Assembly: GCF_022419205.1 (NCBI RefSeq)
Contig: NZ_JAJOZU010000001.1
Span: 62,001-126,000, forward strand
Direction: 5' to 3'
Length of the DNA: 64,000 bases
Source: Thermomonas alba
GTDB taxonomy: Bacteria > Pseudomonadota > Gammaproteobacteria > Xanthomonadales > Xanthomonadaceae
Every line of letters starts with the position of its first letter. Position 1 is the stretch's first letter. A program made the translations under genes and the position numbers. Positions 8,550 through 16,485 of the stretch are shown here, in pieces. The notes beneath the pieces are model-generated. The model made no database searches, was not told the DNA's origin, and saw only the letters and a program-made list of their open reading frames with translations.

Positions 8550-9500
8550 TCAATCCACCGGCACCGCGTGCAGAATGGCCTTGGCCAGCTGGGCGACGGG
8601 CGCATCGGCCTCCGCCACCAGCCGGTGTTCGGCCAGCGCTGGAAACAGCGTCTGTACGTCCTCCGGCACCACGTGCGCGCGCCCCAGCAGCAGGGCATGC
8701 GCGCGTGCCGCCCGCAGCAGCGCCAGCCCGGCGCGCGGCGACAGCCCCACCCGCACTCCGGGCTGCTGGCGGCTGCGTGCCAGCAGCGCTTGCAGGTAGT
8801 CGAGCAGCGGCTCGGCGGCGTGCACCTGCTGCACACTCTGGCGCAACGCCAGGATGCGCGGTGCATCCAGCAGCGGCGTGACGTGGGCGATCAGGTCGCG
8901 GCGGTCGGCGCCGGCCAGCAGGGCCCGCTCGGTGGCCGCATCCGGGTAGCCCAGGGTCAAGCGCAGCAGGAAGCGATCCAGCTGTGAATCCGGCAGCGGA
9001 TAGGTTCCCGAGAGATCCACCGGGTTCTGGGTGGCGATGACGAAGAACGGGTCCGGCAGTGCGCGGGTTTGACCGTCGAGACTGACCTGATGCTCGGCCA
9101 TTGCTTCCAGCAGTGCGCTCTGGGTGCGCGGCGGGGCGCGGTTGATCTCGTCCGCCAGTAGCACGTGGGTGAACACCGGGCCGGGATGGAACTCGAAGCG
9201 GCGGGTCTGCGCCTCGTACACCGACACTCCGAGGATGTCGGACGGCAGCAGGTCGGAGGTGAACTGCACGCGCGCGAACTCGAGGCCGAGAGTGGCGGCC
9301 AGCGCGTGCGCCAGGGTGGTCTTGCCGAGCCCGGGCAAATCCTCGATCAACAGATGCCCGCCGGCGAGCAACGCCACGAACGCCAGCCGAACCTGCAGCG
9401 GCTTGCCCAGCACCAGCTGGTTGACCTGCGCCTGCGCCTCGCGCAGGGCCTGCTGCAGGGGATCGGGTAGCATCTGCGCCGGAGCCGGGATCGTGGGCAT
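8550..9500 (-). CDS. MoxR-family AAA+ ATPase
   Basis: A 316-residue AAA+ ATPase of the MoxR group. It has the Walker A motif (EDLPGLGKTTLA), the MoxR segment RVQFTSDLLPSDILGV, Walker B (VLLADEINRAPPRTQSALLEAM) and sensor 1 (FFVIATQNPVDLSGTYPLP). The C-terminal lid contains SPRAGLALLRAARA. MoxR proteins act as chaperone-like ATPases with DUF58/von Willebrand-A or transglutaminase partners, here the two genes that follow. I chose the ATG at 9500; the open frame continues to 9686, but homology starts near here. A TACACT hexamer at 9536-9531 could be the -10 box of the operon. Confidence 0.93.
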   Translation of the reverse strand: MPTIPAPAQMLPDPLQQALREAQAQVNQLVLGKPLQVRLAFVALLAGGHLLIEDLPGLGKTTLAHALAATLGLEFARVQFTSDLLPSDILGVSVYEAQTRRFEFHPGPVFTHVLLADEINRAPPRTQSALLEAMAEHQVSLDGQTRALPDPFFVIATQNPVDLSGTYPLPDSQLDRFLLRLTLGYPDAATERALLAGADRRDLIAHVTPLLDAPRILALRQSVQQVHAAEPLLDYLQALLARSRQQPGVRVGLSPRAGLALLRAARAHALLLGRAHVVPEDVQTLFPALAEHRLVAEADAPVAQLAKAILHAVPVD

Positions 9501-9552
9501 GTCGTGGACGGGGTCTCGGGGTGAAGGGGCAGTGTAGCGAGGACGCCCGGGC

Positions 9553-11193
9553 ATGCACGTGGCGGTGAACGCGGCAGAAATCGCACCCATGGATACGGCG
9601 GCAGGCGTGGCAATGGATGCGGCGGGACGCGCGGACCCGGCGCGCCGCTGGTTCATCGGGACCTGGCTGCTGCTGTGCGCGCTCAAGCTGGGGCTGGCGG
9701 CGTGGCTGCCGCTGTTCGTGGACGAGGCCTTCTATTGGCAGGAAGGCCAGCACCTGGCCTGGGCCTATTCCGACCTGCCGGCGCTGACCGCGTGGCTGGC
9801 GCGGCTGGGAGTGGCGCTGTTCGGGGCGACCCCGCTGGGGCTGCGGCTGCCGTTTTTGCTGATCGGCGCGCTGTTGCCGTGGCTGCTGGTGCGGATGGCC
9901 GCGCGCGAGTGCGATCCTGCCAGCGGCTGGCGCGCGGGCCTGCTGTTCCTGCTGCTGCCACTCGGCGGCACCCTGGGCCTGCTGGCGCTGCCCGACGTGC
10001 CGCTGCTGCTGGCCAGCCTGCTGTGCCTGGATGCCTGCCTGCGCGCACTGCGCCGGGTGGATGCGGTGACGGCGGCGGAACTGGCGCTGGGGCTGGTGAT
10101 TGGCGGGCTGACGCACTATCGCTTCGCGGCGGTGCTGCTGGCCGGCGGCCTGGCCCTGCTGCTGCTGCGTGAGGGCCGGCGCGCGCTGCGGCAGCCGTGG
10201 CTGTGGGCGGCGCTGGTGATCGGGGCGCTGGCATGGCTGCCGCTGCTGCTGTGGAACGCGCAGCACGCCGAGGCCGGGCTGCGTTTCCAGCTGGTCGAGC
10301 GCAACCCGTGGACGTTCGACTGGCAGGGCCTGCGCCTGGGCGCGTTGCAGTCGCTGCTGGTCACACCGCCGCTGCTGCTGGCGCTGCTGCTGGCGGCCTG
10401 GCGCGGGCTGCGCGATCCGCGCCCGGCTGCGCGTTGCCTGGCGCTGTGTGGCGCGCTGCTGGCGGGCGGCTTCTTCCTGCTGGGGTTCTTCGCCGACCGC
10501 CAGCGGGTGAGCTTCCATTGGCCGTTGCCCGGGCATGTGGCGCTGCTGCCGCTGGTGCCAGCGGTGCTGGCCGGCTGGGCGCGCACTTGGCGGCGCGCGG
10601 CCTGGGCCGTGCTCGGCCTCGGCCAGGCGCTGGCGCTGGGCTATTGCCTGATGGCCGCGCTGCCGCAGGGGCGCGCCTGGGCCGCCGCGCACGGGCTGTA
10701 TCCGGCCAATTTCTCGGACTGGCAGGCGCTGGCGCGGGAGGTGCGTGCGCAGCGTGCCGGGCTGCCGCCGCAGACCCGCCTGCTGGCGGCCGATTTCAAG
10801 CTGGGCGCGGAGCTGGGCTTCGCATTGGGCGATCCCGACATCCCCGTGCTCGACCATCCGCTGAACCGTAAGCACGGACGCCAGGCGCAGCTGGCGCTGT
10901 GGGGCCTGCTGGCGGAGTCGCCGCGCGCGCTGCCGCGGCCGTGGTTGCTGGTGGCCAGCCCCGAGCACGCTGGCTTCGACGGCGAGGCGGAGTACCGGCG
11001 CTGGCTGTGCGCCCAGTTGGGCGGCCTGCCGACTGCGCAGGTGCTGCAGGTGGATGGCGGCGGCAAGCGCTTCTGGCTGCTGGCGGCCGCCGATCGCGCG
11101 CCCTTGCCGGCCTGCCCGGCGGCGCCGGCTACGGCAGCGGGAAACCCGCCTGCCGCAGCAGACGGGCGGTCGCAATCAATGGCAGGCCGATGA
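9553..11193 (+). CDS. GT39/ArnT-like membrane glycosyltransferase
   Basis: A 546-residue protein with about ten hydrophobic helices and the GT-C signature in its first periplasmic loop: LFVDEAFYWQEGQHLAWAY, where DEAYY-type acidic residues bind the polyprenyl-phosphate sugar. It resembles ArnT/PMT-family enzymes that move a sugar from a lipid carrier to lipid A, protein or another acceptor in the periplasm. Donor and acceptor cannot be told from the sequence. It stands alone on this strand, divergent from moxR. Its last 65 bases overlap the 3' end of yceF on the other strand. Start could be 9553 or the in-frame ATG at 9589. Confidence 0.85.
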   Translation: MHVAVNAAEIAPMDTAAGVAMDAAGRADPARRWFIGTWLLLCALKLGLAAWLPLFVDEAFYWQEGQHLAWAYSDLPALTAWLARLGVALFGATPLGLRLPFLLIGALLPWLLVRMAARECDPASGWRAGLLFLLLPLGGTLGLLALPDVPLLLASLLCLDACLRALRRVDAVTAAELALGLVIGGLTHYRFAAVLLAGGLALLLLREGRRALRQPWLWAALVIGALAWLPLLLWNAQHAEAGLRFQLVERNPWTFDWQGLRLGALQSLLVTPPLLLALLLAAWRGLRDPRPAARCLALCGALLAGGFFLLGFFADRQRVSFHWPLPGHVALLPLVPAVLAGWARTWRRAAWAVLGLGQALALGYCLMAALPQGRAWAAAHGLYPANFSDWQALAREVRAQRAGLPPQTRLLAADFKLGAELGFALGDPDIPVLDHPLNRKHGRQAQLALWGLLAESPRALPRPWLLVASPEHAGFDGEAEYRRWLCAQLGGLPTAQVLQVDGGGKRFWLLAAADRAPLPACPAAPATAAGNPPAAADGRSQSMAGR

Positions 11194-11710
11194 GCGCGGT
11201 CGGGTCGTGGCTGTCGATCGCCTCGAACAGCACGATCCCCAGCCCTTCCGACTTGAAGCTGCCGGCGCAGTCATAAGGCTCCTCGGCATCCACGTAGCGC
11301 GCGATCTCGGCATCGTCCAGCGCGCGCAGCTGCACTTCGGTCAGATCCACAGCGTGCAGGCGGCGACCGTCCGGGTGCGCCAGGCACAGCGCGGTATGGA
11401 AGCGTACGCGGCGACCGGACATCGCGCGCAGTTGCGTCAGCGCAGCCGCGCGTCCGCCGGGTTTGCCCAGCGGCGTGCCGTCCAGATCGGCGACCTGATC
11501 GGAGCCCAATACCCAGACGTCCGTGCCGTGCAGGGTTTGCGCGACCGCCGCGGCCTTGGCCTGCGCCAGCCGCTGCGCCAGCGCACGCGGGGCCTCGCCG
11601 GGCCGGGCGCTTTCGTCCACGTCCGGGCGCGCGGTGTCGAACGGCAGCCGCAGCCGCTGCAGCAGTTCGCGCCGGTAGCGCGAGGTCGAGGCCAGTACCA
11701 GCCGGGTCAT
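11129..11710 (-). CDS. yceF: Maf-like nucleotide pyrophosphatase YceF (7-methyl-GTP type)
   Basis: A 193-residue Maf-family protein: LVLASTSRYRRELLQRL at the N-terminus, then VDESARPGEAP, VWVLGSDQVADLDG and EEPYDCAGSFKSEGLGI, the residues that form the nucleotide pocket. Family members hydrolyse modified NTPs to monophosphates, and the YceF group prefers 7-methyl-GTP. In E. coli yceF neighbours yceD-rpmF-plsX-fabH; here it lies just before yceD-rpmF on the opposite strand. The start overlaps the stop of the small coiled-coil gene by four bases, so the two are co-translated. The tail overlaps the convergent GT39 gene. Confidence 0.93.
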   Translation of the reverse strand: MTRLVLASTSRYRRELLQRLRLPFDTARPDVDESARPGEAPRALAQRLAQAKAAAVAQTLHGTDVWVLGSDQVADLDGTPLGKPGGRAAALTQLRAMSGRRVRFHTALCLAHPDGRRLHAVDLTEVQLRALDDAEIARYVDAEEPYDCAGSFKSEGLGIVLFEAIDSHDPTALIGLPLIATARLLRQAGFPLP

Positions 11711-12081
11711 TCCCCGGCCTCCGCGCGGGCGCGGTCGATTTCCCGCAGCTGCGCGTCGATTCGCCCGCGTGCCGTTTCCAGAGCGTCCTGCACCCGTTGC
11801 AGCGTCTGCAGGCTGGCCGACTGGGCATGTTCTTGCAGCCATAGCCGCTGGCGTAGCAGCTGGTGCAGCGCGCCCAGAACCGGGTTTTCCGCATCGCTGG
11901 CGACACTTTCCAGTTCGCTGCGCGCGACCCGCAGGCGTTCTTCCAGCGCATCGGCGGCATCCAGCACGCGCCCGATGGCCAGCTGGCGTCGGCGGCTGCG
12001 GCGGTGGATCCACAGCGCCAATCCCAGGCTGGAGATGGCAAAAACGGCAAGCGCGGCGAGCACGATCAGGCGGGGCGGCAT
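11707..12081 (-). CDS. Small single-pass membrane protein with coiled coil, function unknown
   Basis: A 124-residue protein not recognised by family. One hydrophobic helix covers about residues 4-23 (RLIVLAALAVFAISSLGLAL), followed by a basic stretch (HRRSRRR, positive-inside) and a long charged helical region rich in Leu, Glu, Arg and Ala that looks like a coiled coil (ERLRVARSELESV, then VQDALETARGRIDAQLREID). The orientation should place the coiled coil in the cytoplasm. It overlaps yceF by four bases (ATGA), so both are probably expressed together. The ATG at 12081 is chosen because the membrane helix follows directly; the frame is open further upstream. Confidence 0.7.
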   Translation of the reverse strand: MPPRLIVLAALAVFAISSLGLALWIHRRSRRRQLAIGRVLDAADALEERLRVARSELESVASDAENPVLGALHQLLRQRLWLQEHAQSASLQTLQRVQDALETARGRIDAQLREIDRARAEAGE

Positions 12082-12116
12082 CGGCGCAGTCTGCGCGAGG
12101 ATGCGGGCAGGCGCAA

Positions 12117-12142
12117 TCTGCCTGGCCGTTCTGCCTGGCCGT
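12117..12142. repeat. Perfect 13-bp tandem direct repeat
   Basis: TCTGCCTGGCCGT occurs twice head to tail with no spacer (12117-12129 and 12130-12142). It lies in the 160-base gap between the divergent coiled-coil/yceF pair and yceD. A second 13-bp tandem repeat with related sequence is found before lon at 63136-63161. It may be a slippage duplication or a two-site operator. Confidence 0.85.
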
Positions 12143-12202
12143 TGCATGCGCGTCGGCGGTGAGCTCGCGAGGCATGTTGCCTTGCGGTCTCGGCGCGTCG
12201 AT

Positions 12203-12231
12203 TTGACACGAAAATGGAGAATCCATAAGAT
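12203..12231 (+). promoter_or_regulatory. Consensus sigma-70 promoter for yceD-rpmF
   Basis: TTGACA (12203-12208), a 17-base spacer and TAAGAT (12226-12231) form a near-consensus promoter. Only ten bases separate the -10 box from the yceD ATG at 12242. Transcription should therefore start within a few bases of the start codon, giving a leaderless or nearly leaderless message. Confidence 0.75.
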
Positions 12232-12241
12232 TCCTAGCCTT

Positions 12242-12760
12242 ATGTCCGAGACATTGGCCAGCCGCATTCCCGAAGTCGTGGATGCCTGGCGCATGGTGGC
12301 ATCCCGCCGGGAGTTCGAAGGCCGGGTGCCGCTGGCGGCGATGTCGCGCTTGCGCGGCAGCCTGTTCGACGACGTCGGCGAAGTCCGCTTCGTGCTGGCG
12401 TTCGGCACCGGTCCGATGCGGTTGCCGTTCGTCGAGCTGCAGATCGAAGCCGAGCTGCCGCTGGAATGTCAGCGTAGCCTGCGGCGCTTCCTGCTGCCGG
12501 TGCGTCTGCAGCAGCGGCTGGGCCTGATCCGCGACGAGGCCGACGAGGCGGCCTTGCCGGAGGATTACGAGGCGCTCTTGGTGGCGCCGGATGGCCTGCT
12601 GCGGCCGATCGACCTGGTCGAGGACGAGCTGATCCTGGCGTTGCCGGTGGTGCCGGTATCGCCCGATGCCGAGGCGGTGGAGTGCGAGTTCGCGCCCACT
12701 GCCGAGGAGGTGGCCCAGGCCAGTCCGTTCGCGGCGCTGTCGGGGTGGAAGAAGAAATAG
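12242..12760 (+). CDS. yceD: YceD/DUF177 family protein
   Basis: A 172-residue cytoplasmic protein of the DUF177 family, recognised by [28 protein letters not shown] in pieces, the acidic middle ([17 protein letters not shown]) and its place directly before rpmF, its near-universal neighbour. YceD proteins have been linked to 23S rRNA accumulation in plants and bacteria. The usual paired cysteine site appears reduced: the first reads C-Q-R-S where many members have C-x-x-C. The tail ends [13 protein letters not shown], typical of the family. The ATG at 12242 follows a consensus promoter with no room for a ribosome binding site. Confidence 0.9.
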   Translation: MSETLASRIPEVVDAWRMVASRREFEGRVPLAAMSRLRGSLFDDVGEVRFVLAFGTGPMRLPFVELQIEAELPLECQRSLRRFLLPVRLQQRLGLIRDEADEAALPEDYEALLVAPDGLLRPIDLVEDELILALPVVPVSPDAEAVECEFAPTAEEVAQASPFAALSGWKKK

Positions 12761-12769
12761 TGCGATAAT
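12761..12769 (+). promoter_or_regulatory. Extended -10 element before rpmF
   Basis: TGCGATAAT (TG-n-GATAAT) lies directly after the yceD stop and 48 bases before the rpmF start. No clear -35 is present. The same nine bases occur before lepA at 28930-28938. It may give rpmF extra transcription independent of yceD. Confidence 0.45.
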
Positions 12770-12817
12770 CTCCGATCGTCGCACCCAGCATCACGTATCG
12801 TTTCCTGGAGTTGTCCC

Positions 12818-13012
12818 ATGGCCGTTCAGAAGTCTCGCGTTTCTCCGTCCCGCCGCGGCATGCGCCGCGCGCACGACGCCCTGTCTGCCAAGCAGCTGGC
12901 CACCGATCCGACCAGCGGTGAGACCCACCTGCGGCATCACGTCACCGCGGATGGGTTCTATCGCGGCAAGCAGGTCGTGGCTCCGAAGACCAAGATCGTC
13001 GACGAAGAGTGA
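12818..13012 (+). CDS. rpmF: 50S ribosomal protein L32
   Basis: A 64-residue basic protein ([19 protein letters not shown]) that matches L32 over its whole length. It is the cysteine-free form, with no zinc ribbon, as is usual in Proteobacteria. A good ribosome binding site (CTGGAG) precedes the ATG. It sits between yceD and fabH; in enterics plsX would follow, but here the gene is followed by an intrinsic terminator and then fabH. Confidence 0.97.
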   Translation: MAVQKSRVSPSRRGMRRAHDALSAKQLATDPTSGETHLRHHVTADGFYRGKQVVAPKTKIVDEE

Positions 13013-13048
13013 TCGCCGGCCGTCAGGCCGCCGTCCGTGGACGCCGAC

Positions 13049-13083
13049 CGGCCGCACCTTGTGGTGCGGCCGTTCGCTTTTTT
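13049..13083 (+). terminator. Intrinsic terminator after rpmF
   Basis: A perfect 10-bp stem (CGGCCGCACC / GGTGCGGCCG) with a four-base loop (TTGT) is followed by TTCGCTTTTTT. It separates yceD-rpmF from the fab genes. Confidence 0.85.
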
Positions 13084-13160
13084 GCCATCACGCTTTGCGC
13101 GCACCGCCCGCATCCAGTGATCGGCTACTCTTGTCCGACTGCCAGGGAGAACCGCATCGC

Positions 13161-14150
13161 ATGAACCCGACCGATCACCGCATCTACGCACGCATCGCCG
13201 GCACCGGCAGCTACCTGCCGGAGAGAGTGCTGACCAATGACGACCTGGCGAAGATGGTGGAGACCAGCGACGAGTGGATCACCGCGCGCACCGGTATCCG
13301 CGAGCGCCACGTCGCGGCGGAAGGCGAGACCACCAGCGATCTCGGCTACCAGGCGGCGCGCCGTGCGCTCGAGGCGGCTGGCGTCGCTGCCGAAGAGATC
13401 GATCTGATCGTGGTCGGCACCACCACACCGGACTTGATTTTCCCGTCTACCGCCTGCCTGATCCAGCACAAGCTCGGGGTGGCGGGGTGTCCGGCTTTCG
13501 ACGTCAACGCGGCCTGCTCCGGCTTCATCTATGCGCTGACCATCGCCGACAAGTTCATTCGTTCGGGCGCAGTGAAAACTGCGCTGGTGATCGGAGCCGA
13601 GACCCTCACCCGCATGCTGGACTGGAGCGACCGCAGCACCTGTGTGCTGTTTGGCGATGGCGCCGGCGCGGTGGTGCTCAAGGCTGATGCCGAGACCGGA
13701 ATCCTCAGCACCCACATGCATGCCGACGGCAGCAAGAAGGAGCTGCTGTGGAATCCGGTGGGCGTGTCCGCCGGGTTCAAGCCGGGCGAGCACAATGCCG
13801 GCGTGCGCGTGATGATGACCGGCAACGAGGTGTTCAAGCACGCGGTGAAGGCGCTGGATGCGGTGGTCGAGGAAGCGCTGGACAGCAACGGGCTTGGGCG
13901 CACGGCGATCGATTGGCTGGTGCCACACCAGGCCAACCTGCGCATCATCGAGGCCACTGCCAAGCGCCTGGAGATGCCAATGGATCGGGTGATCGTCACC
14001 GTCGATCGGCACGGCAATACGTCCTCCGGCTCGGTGCCGCTGGCGCTCGATGAAGGGGTGCGCTCGGGGCGGATTCGACGCGGTCAATTGCTGCTGCTGG
14101 AGGCGTTCGGCGGCGGCTTTACCTGGGGCTCTGCACTGCTGCGCTATTGA
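13161..14150 (+). CDS. fabH: 3-oxoacyl-ACP synthase III (FabH)
   Basis: A 329-residue condensing enzyme that starts fatty acid synthesis by joining an acyl-CoA to malonyl-ACP. The triad is clear: Cys119 (NAACSGF), His256 (PHQANLR) and Asn286 (HGNTSSGS). The N-terminal segment [15 protein letters not shown] is the FabH signature and the C-terminal [14 protein letters not shown] is intact. A ribosome binding site (AGGGAG) lies about ten bases before the ATG at 13161. It is the first gene of fabH-fabD-fabG-acpP-fabF. No plsX lies between rpmF and fabH. Confidence 0.97.
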   Translation: MNPTDHRIYARIAGTGSYLPERVLTNDDLAKMVETSDEWITARTGIRERHVAAEGETTSDLGYQAARRALEAAGVAAEEIDLIVVGTTTPDLIFPSTACLIQHKLGVAGCPAFDVNAACSGFIYALTIADKFIRSGAVKTALVIGAETLTRMLDWSDRSTCVLFGDGAGAVVLKADAETGILSTHMHADGSKKELLWNPVGVSAGFKPGEHNAGVRVMMTGNEVFKHAVKALDAVVEEALDSNGLGRTAIDWLVPHQANLRIIEATAKRLEMPMDRVIVTVDRHGNTSSGSVPLALDEGVRSGRIRRGQLLLLEAFGGGFTWGSALLRY

Positions 14151-14273
14151 GCGCCGGAAGGCTCCGCATACGCCCCGGTACAGACGGCACGGAGCGATTG
14201 CCCGTATCATGCCCGGCTTTCTGCCGGTGGCGCCGCGCCCTCGGCCCGATTCCACCGCATGAACGAGTCAACC

Positions 14274-15218
14274 ATGTCCACATCGCCGCTTGCTCTGGTA
14301 TTCCCCGGTCAAGGCTCACAGTCGGTCGGCATGCTCGCGGAGCTGTCCGAGCTGTATCCATCGGTGAAGGAGACGTTCGCGGAGGCCTCCGACGGCGCAG
14401 GCGTCGATCTATGGGCGCTCTCCCAGGGCGGCCCGGAGGAAATGCTGGGTCGCACCGAGTACACCCAGCCGGCGCTGCTGGCGGCAGGCATCGCGGTGTG
14501 GCGCCTGTGGCAGGCGCACGGCGGCGCGCAGCCGGTCGTGCTGGCCGGGCATAGCCTGGGCGAATACACCGCGCTGGTCGCCGCCGGCGCCCTGTCGCTG
14601 CGCGACGGCGCGCACCTGGTGCGCATCCGCGGTCAGCTGATGCAGGATGCCGCGCCTGCCGGCACCGGCGCGATGGCGGCCGTGCTCGGCGCCGAGGACG
14701 CGCTGGTCGAGGCCGTGTGCACGGAGGCTTCCGGCGCGCAGGTGGTGGTGCCGGCCAACTACAACTCGCCCGGCCAGATCGTGATCGGTGGCGATGCCGC
14801 GGCAGTGGATCGTGCGCTGGCGCTGCTGCAGGAGAAGGGCGTGCGCAAGGCGGTCAAGCTGGCCGTGAGCGTGCCCTCGCACACGCCGTTGATGCGCGAT
14901 GCCGCGAACCGGCTGGCCGAGGCCATGGCCGGTCTGACGTGGACGCTGCCGGCGCTGCCCGTCGTGCAGAATGTGGACGCGCGCGTGCATGACACTTTGG
15001 ACGGCATCCGCGACGCGCTGGTGCGTCAGCTGTATCTGCCGGTGCAGTGGACCGCCTGCGTGCAGGCACTGGCCGCGCGAGGCGTCACGCGCGTCGGTGA
15101 GTGCGGGCCGGGCAAGGTGCTGACCGGGCTGGTGAAGCGCATCGACAAAGCACTCGACGCGCGTGCGTTGGGCACCCCGGCGGAGTTGTCCGCCGCCATC
15201 GAGGACTGGAAAGCATGA
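14274..15218 (+). CDS. fabD: Malonyl-CoA:ACP transacylase (FabD)
   Basis: A 314-residue transacylase that loads malonate onto ACP for fatty acid elongation. FPGQGSQSVGM opens the protein, GHSLGEY carries the nucleophile (Ser94 with the ATG at 14274), and VPSHTPLM carries the catalytic His. I chose 14274 because its length matches relatives; an in-frame ATG at 14259 (MNEST) is the alternative and neither has a strong ribosome binding site. The stop overlaps the fabG start by four bases. Confidence 0.96.
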   Translation: MSTSPLALVFPGQGSQSVGMLAELSELYPSVKETFAEASDGAGVDLWALSQGGPEEMLGRTEYTQPALLAAGIAVWRLWQAHGGAQPVVLAGHSLGEYTALVAAGALSLRDGAHLVRIRGQLMQDAAPAGTGAMAAVLGAEDALVEAVCTEASGAQVVVPANYNSPGQIVIGGDAAAVDRALALLQEKGVRKAVKLAVSVPSHTPLMRDAANRLAEAMAGLTWTLPALPVVQNVDARVHDTLDGIRDALVRQLYLPVQWTACVQALAARGVTRVGECGPGKVLTGLVKRIDKALDARALGTPAELSAAIEDWKA

Positions 15219-15961
15219 GCATGCAGCCATTGCAAGGTGAAATCGCCCTGGTCACCGGCGCGTCGCGCGGGATTGGCGCGGCGATCGCCAGCCTGCTGGC
15301 GGCGCAAGGCGCGACCGTGATCGGCACCGCCACCTCGGATGCCGGCGCGCAGGCGATCGGCGAGCGGCTGGCGGCGGCCGGCGGCCATGGGCGTCGTCTC
15401 GACGTCACCGAGCCCGGCGCGATCGAAGCACTGGTGGACGCGCTGTCGTCGGAGTTCGGCGCCATCTCGATTCTGGTCAACAACGCCGGCATTACCCGCG
15501 ACAATCTGCTGATGCGGATGAAGGACGAGGACTGGCAGGCCATCCTCGACACCAATCTCACCAGTGTGTATCGCGCCAGCAAGGCGGTGCTGCGCGGGAT
15601 GATGAAGGCGCGTAAGGGCCGCATCGTCAACATTGCCTCGGTGATCGGCGTCACCGGCAATGCCGGACAGGCCAACTACGCCGCGGCCAAGGCTGGCATC
15701 ATCGCGTTCAGCAAGTCGCTGGCCAAGGAAATCGGTTCCCGCGGGATCACCGTGAACGTGGTCGCGCCCGGCTTCATCGCCACCGACATGACCGCCGCTT
15801 TGCCAGAAGCCGCCAAGGAGGCGATGCTGGCGCAGATCGCGCTAGGGCGGCTGGGCACGCCGGAAGACGTCGCCCAGGCGGTCGCGTTCCTGGTGGGGCC
15901 TGGGGCCAGCTACATCACCGGCGAGACGTTGCACGTCAACGGCGGCATGTATATGCCGTGA
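15215..15961 (+). CDS. fabG: 3-oxoacyl-ACP reductase (FabG)
   Basis: A 248-residue short-chain dehydrogenase that reduces 3-oxoacyl-ACP with NADPH. The cofactor motif TGASRGIG, the NNAG turn (VNNAGITRDNLLMRM) and the Ser-Tyr-Lys triad (NIASVIG, then NYAAAK) are intact, and the C-terminus GETLHVNGGMYM is typical of FabG. The start overlaps the fabD stop (ATGA). This is the core synthesis copy, given its place between fabD and acpP. Confidence 0.97.
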   Translation: MSMQPLQGEIALVTGASRGIGAAIASLLAAQGATVIGTATSDAGAQAIGERLAAAGGHGRRLDVTEPGAIEALVDALSSEFGAISILVNNAGITRDNLLMRMKDEDWQAILDTNLTSVYRASKAVLRGMMKARKGRIVNIASVIGVTGNAGQANYAAAKAGIIAFSKSLAKEIGSRGITVNVVAPGFIATDMTAALPEAAKEAMLAQIALGRLGTPEDVAQAVAFLVGPGASYITGETLHVNGGMYMP

Positions 15962-16082
15962 GCGCCGTTCGGACGGTTTTTCCGCATCCCCCGCGGGCGT
16001 TCAGGCATGACCATGCAGCGCCCGGTTTTTCCCTTAAACTAGGCCTTTGCGGCCATAACAGCCCCATGAGGAGCATTGCAAC

Positions 16083-16322
16083 ATGAGCAGCATCGAAGAG
16101 CGCGTCAAGAAGATCGTGGTCGAACAACTGGGCGTCAAGGAAGAGGACGTCACCAACAACGCGTCGTTCGTGGACGACCTGGGCGCGGACTCGCTCGATA
16201 CCGTGGAGCTGGTGATGGCGCTCGAAGAAGAGTTCGAGTGCGAGATCCCGGACGAGGACGCCGAGAAGATCACCTCGGTGCAGCAGGCGATCGATTACAT
16301 CAAGGCCCACGTCAAGGGCTGA
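16083..16322 (+). CDS. acpP: Acyl carrier protein
   Basis: A 79-residue acidic four-helix protein carrying growing acyl chains. The phosphopantetheine attachment motif [10 protein letters not shown] is present, with Ser37 as the modified residue. The ATG has a strong ribosome binding site (GAGGAG, then CATTGCAAC). It lies between fabG and fabF, with 121 untranslated bases upstream, enough room for its own promoter, as is common for this highly expressed gene. Confidence 0.98.
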   Translation: MSSIEERVKKIVVEQLGVKEEDVTNNASFVDDLGADSLDTVELVMALEEEFECEIPDEDAEKITSVQQAIDYIKAHVKG

Positions 16323-16417
16323 CGTCGGGCGCTTGGCGCAGCACGTTCGCGCGGCGCGAGCGGGCTGCTCCAGGCGTTTCCTGCGCGGTGCGGGGCTCGC
16401 CCGTCGCCGCAGCCTCC

Positions 16418-16439
16418 GGGGGCCGCGCATGCGGCCCTC
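16418..16439 (+). terminator. Weak hairpin between acpP and fabF
   Basis: A 7-bp GC stem (GGGCCGC / GCGGCCC) with a GCAT loop extends by a G-T and a G-C pair and is followed by CGTGTTTG. The T-tract is poor, so it may reduce read-through from acpP into fabF or protect the acpP 3' end, rather than stop transcription. Confidence 0.3.
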
Positions 16440-16485
16440 CGTGTTTGCATTAACCGATCCGAGAAAAGCAGAAGGGAGAGCCAGG

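Noticed and set aside
7585-11175. A 1196-codon open frame on the minus strand
   Set aside because: Only its last part (DUF58, from 8547) has recognisable protein sequence. The rest lies opposite the GT39 gene or overlaps moxR and is a high-GC shadow.
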